A stretch of DNA of 64,000 nt from Clitoria ternatea (taxonomy: Eukaryota; Streptophyta; Magnoliopsida; Fabales; Fabaceae): contig CM075669.1 in NCBI GenBank assembly GCA_037962975.1, positions 80,892,001 to 80,956,000 of the forward strand, read 5' to 3'. Numbering within the stretch: position 1 is the stretch's first letter; every line of letters begins with the position of its first letter. Shown in pieces: positions 9,511-19,212 of this stretch. The notes below the pieces were generated by a model that was given only the letters and a program-made list of their open reading frames with translations, made no database searches and had not been told where the DNA came from. A program made the position numbers and the translations under genes.

Positions 9511-12500
9511 TGTGACACCCTCGATTAACTAGGACAAATTCCCACACTGAACTGTCCTACGTAATTAAGGAATCACTAGTTATTTAGAAAAATAGAATTT
9601 TTTTTATGTTCGGTGATCATCAATACATAGTTCGGAATGTCATAACCATAACATAGATCAATCCTTCATAACAGTAGTGTACTCAAAAGACACGGGGCTC
9701 ACAGGCTCCCAATAAAATAACCACAACATAAACTGTATAACTGAAATGTCAGGACCTACAACAGTCTCAATGTCAAAAGGAAATACTAATACTCTACGCC
9801 CACGGCCCGCTGTCCACTACTACAGGTAGTTCAGATCCTACCCACGCTCGTCTTGTCCTTCAGCTGATGATCACAGTAAAAGAAGACAATACGCAATACA
9901 CAATACAAGAGGGGTGAGTATAAGCTCTCAACCCACAAGATTCACATGCAAGGGTAGTTGTAACTATGATATAACATACATATATCAAATAGAGGTAGAT
10001 AATTCATACAACATTTACCAACACAACCACACAGTAATTTAAGATGTACACAGAGTCAATACAATCAATAGAGTTAGCCACACAATTATAGCATGCTATG
10101 CATATGTCAGGTTCATTATAACTTATCTTGATTCAATACCAATATGCAATAGGGGACAACTCCCGCTCATCAATCTCACATATATCAATATCCATTATGC
10201 ACATCAATCCTGCCTTATCCCTCTGCCTAACTAGAGCGACCAGAGCTCGCTTTATTTTGGTTTTCACAAATGGGTAAGGACACGCAGCCCTATCATCAAC
10301 AATGGCCAATCACATCTCAACAGAACAGGAACTCTACGGTCATAGTAACACTCGCTCTGAGTCAAAGTATACTAGAGTTTCCACGGGCTATCTGGTCTCA
10401 GGCGCAAATCCAAGCCATTGGAGGTCTGCCCCGGTATACTCTCGAGACCACCCGCAAGGTCGGAACGTTGTTGCTCTCTAGTGTACCCATCACTGTACGC
10501 TCTAGGGGATCACTTTATCATTCCTCTATATACTCCATATGCAACATGCAATCTACTCGTCTTATCATAAGAGTGCCCAAGTGTTAGACGGAACCTCACT
10601 TATCCGATAAACTTGTCCTTAAAGCGTGAAAACCAATCATTATGGATCTTTTAACAAGTAAACTTTACGTGCTAGAGCCTAGGTGCTACCTAATAATCTC
10701 TCTTAGGAGAACTGAGGCTAGGCCTTTAAATAGGCCTCTATGTATAGAAAAAGTTTTCCAAAGCCTTAAGCACTGAATATCTCTAAGTCTTCTTAAGGAA
10801 ATACGGTAAATATTTGTTTGCTTAATAATATAAATCTCCAATTCTTTCTTGAAACTTTTATTTCAAAAATCAAATTCTGAATAGAAGGTCTCAAATTTCC
10901 TTTAAGGAAAGTATATACAAATTTCTAATGTCCTTTTAAGAGAAAAAGAACTTATTTCCTTAACATTTCTAACAACGTGCATGACATTTTAATGAAAATC
11001 TCAAATCTGTCCAGCCCCTTTAAAATTTATTTTAGTTCATCAAAGGTCATGTTTTGATGTTTAGTTTTACTTAAAAACATAAGGAAACTTATGGTATATC
11101 TTTTAGCCACAAGAAAAAGCAAAGATTTTTAAGTATTTACAAACAAAAGGGACATGCATGTACGTCCTATGTGTAATGATTTTTCTACAGCAACAAAGCC
11201 ATTAAAATACAACAATTTACAACTAAAAACTCACAATAATCAAGAGAAAAGTTTAGACATGATGCAACCATGGTAATTCCCAAAATAAGTGATAGTTTAA
11301 ACAAGTCTTTCTCATGATCAAGAGTTCAAATGGTTAAATTTTGGGAATGGTACCAAGGTGTGAACCTTAGGAGGATTTACACTACACATGCATGTAAAAA
11401 TCAAGGGTCAAAATGAAAGTATACTCCCCTACCTTAGATGATGTTCACGACCAAGAGAGAAAGAAAGCAAGGATCCAACTTCTTACTTCAAGATCTCCAC
11501 AAGTATAGCACTAAAAGCAAAGAAAAGATTAAGGCTTTTGAGTGAGTTATTAACGTGATTATGGAGGAGAAGGACAAATTAAAATTTTTTTTTGGAAGAT
11601 AAGAGAAGTGGTGAGGTATTTGGAAGATGGCCATTTCTTTGCAAGGTTTAGAAATTTTTTTGAAGTGTTTAAGAGGAAAAAGTGAAGGACAAGAGAGCAA
11701 GCAAATGCCTGGCTTAGCCTAGAGTGGATTCACATGAGATGGAGGAGAAGAAAGGGAGGGCTGATTATTGCTTTGGTAACTTAGGAAAAATATAAAAGTG
11801 TTTAGAAAAGCAAAAATTTTGCATGTAAATTTTGGAGACCAAGTGATCCATGGCTGCTTATAGGAAAAGATAGAGAAGTCAAGATTTTTTTTGCATGTCC
11901 ACCAAGTGTTCTTCAGCATTTTAGAGTGTAAGACAAGGGAAGAGTTCAGTGTTGACAAGAGTCTCATGGCTGTTGCAATGTGATTGGACCATTTTTTGCA
12001 TGGGTTGTGGTGGCAAGTTTTTGGGTGTCAACTTGTCGCGTGATTTTACAAGGGTTACAGTGCAAATTTGGAAAAAGAACAAAACATGAAAGTTGTAGAT
12101 CTCTGTCTTCTCTTTAAAACAAGGTATGGTACATGAAAATCCAACGTCGAACGAGGGATATATGCCTCAAATACCAAAATTGTTCTAGGCTGTGATGGGA
12201 ATTAAATTCGTCATCAAAAATAATTTTCTGGGACAAATGGGCAGGGAGTTTGCTTTCGTGCCCTTCATCAAAGTTTTAGAAAAATGAGTCTAGAAAATTT
12301 TGGTGAAAGAATCATTCAATTTCCTGGTCATACGAGTGAGACAAGTGGAAACTACTAAAAATAGTGCAAGCTGTAACAATGAACACATGGAGCAATGTGG
12401 TATTTTAAATTCTGGGACCAAACAGGCAAGAATGGGCTTTTGTGGTCAACATCAAAGTTGTAGGAAATTTTGATATAGAAATTTAAGACAAGAACGACTC

Positions 12501-12981
12501 AATTCCATTAACGGGAGAAAGAGTTGAGTATGGCTTTAAAATACAAACTGGTGCACAGAATGGCTTTAGCGAATTACTTAATTTTATCGAAACAAACTCT
12601 TGGAAGGTCAAGTGATGGAAAATGAGCCTCGGGCCCTTCAGGAAAATTGTTGAGTATGACAATACGGATACTCTAGGACAAAAATGACTCAACTTAGTTA
12701 CTCTGGGTATTACTTGGCCAAAACTGGTAAAATACATACAGGTTAATAATTAAAATAACCATAGTTTAAATATTTTTATTCAAATACTAAGGTTTCTTTA
12801 ACTAGTTAATAAGTCTCCTTACTCAATTAAATCATAAACAATTATTTTAACCCTTTAAAACATCAACGTAAACATATAAATCAAGTCAGCCTCAGCCCAA
12901 ATATCACTGAACATAAAATCAACACAGAAAATAACACATCTTGGTCAAGGGACCAATTACACAAAATTGAGGGATGTTAGA
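9511..12981 (-). mobile_element. Solo LTR, 3471 bp, inserted in the protease
   Basis: Begins TGTGACACCCTCG and ends GAGGGATGTTAGA, an imperfect inverted terminus. The target duplication CATGT flanks it at 9506-9510 and 12982-12986. Removing one copy restores a continuous protease frame, so the boundaries are exact. Orientation is inferred from the usual TGTAACATCCC start of these LTRs. There is no recognisable coding region; small ORFs inside (10270, 11488, 11719, 12483) show no domains. Three diverged ~180-bp units sharing 'atcaaagttgtag' lie at 12050-12740. Confidence 0.85.
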
Positions 12982-13300
12982 CATGTTAAAGAGAATCAGA
13001 GATTTAGAGGACCGACCAACCAGAATGACATCGCAATTGGTCGACATATCAATAAAGTTCCCATATGGTGTGGCAGAGGATGTACTTTTTCGAGTGGACA
13101 AATTTGTATTTCTGGTTGATTTTGTAGTAATGGATATAGAGGAGGATGTCGAGGTTCCCTTAATCCTAGGAAGGCCTTTCATAAAAACTGTAAAAGTCAT
13201 CATTGATGTAGATGATGGTAAGTTGAAAGTTAGAGTTCAGGATGATGAAGCCAACTTTAATGTTTTTGAAGCAATGAAACATCCTGCAGATAAGCAATAA
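12982..13300 (+). pseudogene. Athila-like aspartic protease, 3' half
   Basis: Resumes the frame cut at 9510: KRIRDLEDRPTRMT, IKFPYGVAEDVL, VDKFVFLVDFVVMDIEED and VPLILGRPFIKT, then IDVDDGKLKVRV. The LILGRPF box is the second conserved block of retroviral-type proteases. A stop ends the frame at 13300. Confidence 0.85.
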
Positions 13301-13545
13301 TGCTTTAAAGTTGATGTTGGAGATAAAATTGTGAAGAAAGAGTTAAACAAATTGAGTAATCCTGATATTTTATAAAAAGCTTTATCTGTGCTCTAGAGGA
13401 ATTAAGTGAAGATGAGGCTAAAGAAGTTAAAGAATTATTGAAAGATTTTGATTCTAAGAAGCCTATTCCACCAGATTTTGAGTCCATTGAAGCTCTTCAT
13501 GAAAAGGCTGACATTTCTATGCAAAAACTTGAATTGAAAGCCCTA
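13301..13545 (+). pseudogene. Remnant of the linker before Athila reverse transcriptase
   Basis: In shifting frames, CFKVDVGDKIVKKEL and later IEALHEKADISMQKLELKALP resemble the region just before reverse transcriptase in Athila polyproteins. Similarity then ends abruptly. No reverse transcriptase, RNase H, integrase or 3' LTR of this element follows, so it is truncated here. Confidence 0.5.
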
Positions 13546-14060
13546 CCTTTTATTTCATTTTCTGTTAAGTTTTAAGTATGTACCATGTTTGTCTTGTTTT
13601 GTGAAGTTGGGAGTGTTTTAGTTTCTCATGATCCATATTGCTTGGAATTAATGTTAGAAAGAATTTCTGCATGTGTTGTGCAAGTTTATGATTGGGGAAG
13701 AAACTTAGCAATTGACATAGTTAGATGCAATTTTAGGGAATTGATGTATTGGTTTGTTGAATTGAGCAAAAATGGCATGCTTGATTAATTGGTAATTGAA
13801 TAAGCAATTTAGAAGGTCATGATAGTAAGAATGTGTGGGATGTAATTGTGTTTTTGTACATGAATTGAAGTGAACTTTGATATTTGGAAAATGTATTACA
13901 TCTTTGATAATTAAGTTGATTAAATTGATGAAATTGGCATATGTAATTTGATGAGTAGTGTTGATTGATCATGAAATTTCATATGAAACATTTTCAACTA
14001 CGTTTTTGTGCATTGACTTTTAAGAAAAACAAAGTGTTTTGAGCAATTGTACTTGCAATT
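13546..14060. other. No feature recognised
   Basis: AT-rich sequence with a 67-codon ORF (13585-13788) that matches nothing I know. It joins the truncated Athila-like element to the word array. Confidence 0.3.
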
Positions 14061-14082
14061 TGGAGTTTTTAGGCAAAAATTG

Positions 14083-14835
14083 ACATTCTCGCTCAAGTGA
14101 GAGTTCTCTCACTTAAGCGAGAATTGTAGACAAAGGTATAAATGCTCTGTCTGTCAATCTCGCTCAAGTGAGTTGAGCCTCGCTCAAGCAAGACATGACC
14201 ATTCCTATTCTGTTGATTTTTCGCCAAAGCGAGAATTGCTCACTCAGGTGAGAGTGTGCCATTTGCATTCTGTGTATTTTTCACTCAAACAAGCTACTTA
14301 AGCTACAAAAGCATTAAATTGATTATGTCTATTTTTCACTTAAGCGAGAACGAGTCACCCAAGCGAATAAAAATTAAATGCATCAGGGAGTATCAGGTAT
14401 GAAACTCGCTTAAGCGAGTTTAACCTCACCTAAGCGAGAATGTTGAAGGTTATATCAGGGGTAATTTACGCTCAAGCGAGTTACACCTCACTTAAGCGAG
14501 GATATTTAAATTTGGTTATGTGGAAATTTCACTTGAGCGAAAGTTTCTCGCTTGAGCGAGTTGGATTTTGAGTATCAGTGTTTGGGTCTCGCTTAAGCAA
14601 GTTGAATGGGGGGAACAGTTATGTGATATTTGAATTCCCTCGCTCAAGCGAGAATGACATTTTTGATTGTGTTTTTTGCTTAAGTGAGACAGATCTCGCT
14701 TGAGCGAAACCATTTTAATTAACTTCTGTGAAATTTTCGCTTGAGCAAGTTCGCCTCCCTTGAGAGAAATCATTAAAATTTGAATTTGTCGATTTCTCGC
14801 CCAAGTAAGGCAGTGTTCGCTCAAGCGAAAGTATT
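14083..14835. repeat. Large array of CTCGCTTAAGCGAG-type palindromic words
   Basis: About 25 to 30 occurrences of a 14-base near-palindrome (CTCGCTTAAGCGAG and centre variants TCAA, TTGA, CTAA) spaced irregularly, roughly 20 to 45 bases apart. The spacers are not alike, so this is not a simple tandem satellite. Single-arm decay (tcacttaagcgag) is common. The 102-codon minus-strand ORF at 14824-14516 is an artefact of the words. Confidence 0.85.
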
Positions 14836-14892
14836 TAAAATCAGTTTTTAAACACTTTTAAAGAAGAAACAGGGAGTTACAAGCTTCATTTT

Positions 14893-14904
14893 CTCTATAA
14901 ATGA
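14893..14904 (+). promoter_or_regulatory. TATA-like box after the word array
   Basis: TCTATAAATGAA lies about 60 bases after the last array word and before a pyrimidine-rich stretch. This layout (array, TATA, leader) is what an LTR U3 promoter would show. No LTR boundaries were found here, so the call is an inference. Confidence 0.35.
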
Positions 14905-15949
14905 ACGTACTCCCTCTTTCTCCATTGCTCTATTTCGAATTGATTGTGCATTCTCTTTCACCTTGGGTGCTTCCTCTCTAATTTTCTAATCAAGTAAGTG
15001 TCTTCCACCCTTGTTCTGATTCTGGTATTTAGGTTAGGGGTTCTTAAAGATAGTTTCTTTTTCCCCTCATCATGCTTTTACTTGTAATGCTTATTATGGT
15101 GTTGAATGCAATATTTCCATCTTTTCCTTTTTGCCATATTCTAAAAAAATGCTTGTTTCTTCTCTCATTTTTATTATTATAGATTTGCTTTTGACGGGTT
15201 TATTTGAGGATGTTAAGTACAAATTCCCTTTTCTGATTATAAACTTGCTCATCATCTGTTTGTTGAAATGCTTAAGTGACCAATACTCTAATGCTTTCCT
15301 TCAAAAATAATATGAAAAATACAAAGAATTAAACGATTAAAAATGACTATAAAAATTAAAAATTAAGAACTTATAAACATGAAAATTAACAAAATATTGA
15401 TATCAATGTTAATAAGGTTAAAAAAGACTTGAAATAAAAATAATAAATTGTTAAAATAATTTATATAACAAAAATTAATAAATAATTGATTTTCCAATGA
15501 AATTGTGGTGTGATTGAGAGTGAGCCAAAGTTAACAAAATTATTGAAACTAAAAACAGGAATAATGGAACAAGAAAATTTTATGTGATGTAGTTCTCTTT
15601 TAACTTAAATTGTCGTTAAAACATAAACATCTTGTCCACTAAGCTATTATTACTTTATTTGAAGTTGTCAATTTTTCTCTCTAAATAACCTAAATATTAT
15701 TTATTTCAGACTCCTATTCATAATGGACCTTGAGCAATTACCCTTGTTTTCAAGGCCCAAGACCGGTCCTAGCTAGGGTCGAGCTTAACTTAACCTAAGG
15801 TTAGTTAATTGTACCACGAGGGCCAAGCTTAACTTGAAAAGTTTGAGGGGTTAATTAAACTGTTAGGACCACTTTAACTTAAAGAGATGTACGATAAAAT
15901 TTTAAACAATGCAATATTGATGCTTCATAATTCATTATGTATTCTTTGA
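14905..15949. other. Non-coding AT-rich stretch
   Basis: No ORF, RNA gene or clear repeat was recognised. 15300-15560 is very A-rich. Confidence 0.3.
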
Positions 15950-16130
15950 TTTGTCTTCTGATGTGCCTCATTAAAACCTTTTCAAAGGAAAACCTATTGG
16001 AGAAAAAACCTCTAAAGTATAAAAAAGAATATAATTTGGGTATAACTTTTTAACTATAATAAATGTGAAGATTGATGATGTTTCACTTCTTAGGTAATTC
16101 TTTGTCAGATAAAGTTTCTAACTTGTATTG
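15950..16130 (+). mobile_element. Small Tat-type element fragment
   Basis: Contains CCTCATTAAAACCTT then GGAAAACCTATTGG and an A-rich run, the same non-coding block seen at 2028-2098 and common after integrase in Tat-type elements. Followed by the 36-bp minisatellite. Confidence 0.4.
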
Positions 16131-16420
16131 AAAGCTTTATTTTCTTCTCGAGAACAACTTGTCTCAAAAGCTTTATTTTTGTCTCAAGAACAACCTATCT
16201 CAAAAGCTTTATTTTCATCTCGAGATTAACTTATCTCAAAAGCTTTGTTTCTGTGTCAGGACAATTTGTCATGAAAATTTTATTTTTTATCTCTACAACA
16301 ACTTGTCTTGAAAACTTTATTTCTGTACTAAGAACAACTTGTCTCAAAAATTATATTTTGTCTTGAGAATATAGTGTCTCAAAAACTTGTCTGGAGCACT
16401 CTTTTACAAATTGTCTTGAA
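16131..16420 (+). repeat. 36-bp minisatellite, about eight units
   Basis: Units start AAAGCTTTATTTT and end ACAACTTGTCTCA. The first four are exactly 36 bases (16131, 16167, 16203, 16239); later units diverge and one is 37. In one frame the first three units encode a 12-residue repeat with the words KALF and EQLVS before a stop. There is no evidence for a protein. Confidence 0.85.
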
Positions 16421-16679
16421 AACTCTTGTGCAAATTTTTTTAGAAACTTTTCAAAAACTTCTCAAAATGTATTTTTTTTCAAGCTTTCTCAAGAAATCTA
16501 TTTTTGTTAATCTTTCTTTTCGATTGTGTCTCACAAAAACTCCTTTAAGATAAAATTTTGTTCACTACTCTAATATATGCTTGAGATTTTAAAAGAGAGG
16601 GATAGAATTTTATTATTTTGCTAAGGTGTGAAGAGAAAATTTAGAGATACGAAGAAAGGAAAACAAATTGTCAGGCATG

Positions 16680-16800
16680 AGGGTAAGCCACACTAGTTAT
16701 TTTAATAACAAGTGTAGAAAATACTTTTTATATCATTTTGAGAGATAATCGATGTAAAAAAATATAACCTTTTTACATTGGTTATATCTCTTAATCTGGC
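16680..16800. repeat. Small inverted repeat, possible MITE remnant
   Basis: Arms at about 16741-16760 (agagataatcgatgtaaaaa) and 16770-16791 are near reverse complements, and flanking 'tagttattttaataacaagtgtag' is CACTA-terminal-like. No target duplication was found. Confidence 0.35.
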
Positions 16801-17160
16801 AGAGCTATGGAAATAGGCCGAACTTATTAGACAAACTTGAATTTATTCATAAAATAAATGAGCTTGATCATTTAAAATCAAAACTCAAAAGGAAGCCAGA
16901 CTTATTTAACCTGATCAATAAAATCCAAACCCAAACATAAAAAACAGGATCCAATCCGAATAACCCACTAAACAAATTTTATGTGTGTATATATATATTA
17001 ATACTTAAAATATGACGTTAATAATAAATAAATAAATAAATAAATGTTAATATATATATTAATATATATTAAAACTATTACTAATCTTATCTTAATGGAA
17101 ATAAAATTTTTATAACTTGTTGTAAAATAATATGAGTAGCACGTCAAGTCGACATCTATT
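16801..17160. other. Non-coding, short microsatellites
   Basis: Includes AT runs near 16988-17000 and (AAAT)n at 17025-17045. Nothing else recognised. Confidence 0.4.
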
Positions 17161-17664
17161 AGACATTTGAAATTCCCTGAACCCTAAACCCATATCGAAG
17201 CTAGATTCCAAGTCAGTTGCCCGTATTAACAGCTATACAAATTGATATAAAAACATGTTTTTACACGGACTATTAGAATAAACGGTGTAAGGTGTAAAAA
17301 GTATTAAAAACCATAAAAAATTACGTAATTTTATGGTTGAAAGAGAGAGGATCCGGACTCCGAAGAGAGAAGAACCTTGAATGAGATAAGGTTGACCGGA
17401 GACAACATTCGAAGGCTTGATGAAACATTTCGTGGATGAATCTTCCAATGTTTCAACCAATCTTACACTCTGTAGTATTTGGGAGTAATGATCGTCTTCT
17501 TATTTCTCCTGAAGCAGACGGAATTAAATTGTATGCGACATTTACATCATCAGATGGTGTCCAACAAGCCGCATAATGCTGGATATGTTTGGCAATTGAT
17601 CCATTGCTTGCATCATGTTAGACTCCCCTTGGATTTGAAAAATAGAGGAAACCATGAGTACTAG
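17161..17664. other. Unassigned, possible gene fragment
   Basis: Less AT-rich than its surroundings. It holds a 75-codon minus-strand ORF (17460-17233) with KCFIKPSNVVSGQPYLIQG and a 61-codon plus-strand ORF (17479-17664). I do not recognise either. The local rise in GC hints at an exon-derived fragment. Confidence 0.2.
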
Positions 17665-18900
17665 ATTAGGTAGTAAATGAAGAGCAAGGAACTACAATGA
17701 ACAAAGCAATACATCAATCGGATTGTTAGAAACTGCAAAGGTCTCATTGAGTCATTTATTTTATTTTTGGTGTTCTATAACACATTTTAAATTATACAAA
17801 ATCCTAAATATTTTATTAAAAATTATATTAAACTTACATTGAAATGTGAACATTAAAATCGGTATAAAAAACATGACATACACCTTTAGGACAATTTCCA
17901 TCGATTAGGGCAAGTAAGTGTAAATTGTAGTCAATAGCTAATTAAGTATAATAATTATAATTGCATCAGTTATGCAGATAATTTCTCATGAGTCATGACA
18001 AAACGTCCATGATAGAAAGGTATAATATGCCTATGGTTATAAATCAAAATTTAATTAATTGTGATAATTAAATGAGTAAATTTTAAAAACGCTAATCTGT
18101 TATGATTTATATATTAATCATTTATATTGATCATACTATTTATTTCGTTACGATATAAGTCTTCTCATTATCCGTTACACTTTAATCATCACTTCAAAAT
18201 TTTAATTAGATTTCTCCATAAAAAATTATTTAGATTTAAAATGCGGAATTCAATTATGATTTATATTGTAATCATTATATCAAACTATCATTTATATCAA
18301 TTTTTTAAAAAATTAAATTATTTCCAATTGATTATAAGCTTATAGTTTTTATTTTTTATTTTTAAGATGTATTTATAAATATAAATATGAAAATATATAA
18401 AACATTAAAATTAACAAATTATAAAAATGTCATTTAACTAAAAAGATTAGGATACAATCAAAGTATATACCTACACATAAAAATTTGTATTATTGATTTT
18501 AAACTTTAAATATATTATTTGTATCATATTTTATGTTAAATATTTTAACTTTTAACTTTAACTTTAATTTTTATATTATATACATGAGTAGTAATTAATA
18601 ATAATTTTTAAAATTAAAGGTTATGGGTTCAAATATTAAGTTTGAATAAAATATCTTTTGTTTTGTCAATTAATTTTGTTTTATCATGTAGTTTCTATAA
18701 ATGGAAACTTAAACATTTAATGAGGAATGATATTAATAGAGGACTCAATTGTATGTATTATATATATACACACATTAAGAAAAATAGCAACAAAACTCAT
18801 CCTATTAAATGTTAACACAACTGTATACTAAGAATAAAATCTAATGTTACACTTACTAAGATTGAAAACTAAACAAGGAATACAAAAACAATTTACAATA
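17665..18900. other. Very AT-rich intergenic sequence
   Basis: Region downstream of the kinase gene. Small ORFs such as 18127-18345 are compositional and no feature is supported. A polyadenylation site could not be fixed. Confidence 0.4.
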
Positions 18901-18924
18901 TGCAAGAACTGTCATGTTCAAAAG

Positions 18925-19010
18925 GTCATCACAGTAGGTGTTTGGCGTGGGTATAAAGCGTTGAAACCAGGGTTCAACCCCTAATCTTGACACTAATGGA
19001 TAAAAACAAA
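18925..19010 (+). repeat. tRNA-related SINE-like fragment (weak)
   Basis: GGTTCAACCCC at about 18969-18980 fits the Pol III B-box pattern, and ggcgtgggta lies about 30 bases upstream where an A-box would sit. A short A-rich tail (gataaaaacaaaac) follows. It would fall in the 3' UTR of the kinase gene, in the opposite sense. No target duplication was confirmed. Confidence 0.25.
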
Positions 19011-19212
19011 ACAATATGCAAAAACTTAAATAGTAATTTTTTGCACTTGTATTAAAGCATTGGTGGTACAGCAACTTTACAAAGTGTAGCATTGGATTAT
19101 TATGTTAAAAAAGGAACTAAGAGCTAGAGTATAGAAGCAGGCTTGGAGCAGCGTAAAATGAATTAAATTCGAAAGACAATATTGCATGAGAGAAGAGGGG
19201 AATGCATATAAC

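Noticed and set aside
11488..11967. Two adjacent minus-strand ORFs
   Set aside because: They lie inside a solo LTR, are Phe/Leu/Ser-rich by composition and match no family.
14516..14824. 102-codon minus-strand ORF
   Set aside because: It is formed by the palindromic words (repeated QAR residues) and has no domain or start context.
14083..14835. CRISPR-like array
   Set aside because: Repeats are degenerate, spacing is irregular (about 20 to 45 bases), there are no cas genes and the DNA is plant nuclear.
18936..18995. A functional tRNA gene
   Set aside because: Only the T-arm/B-box is convincing; acceptor and anticodon stems do not form.
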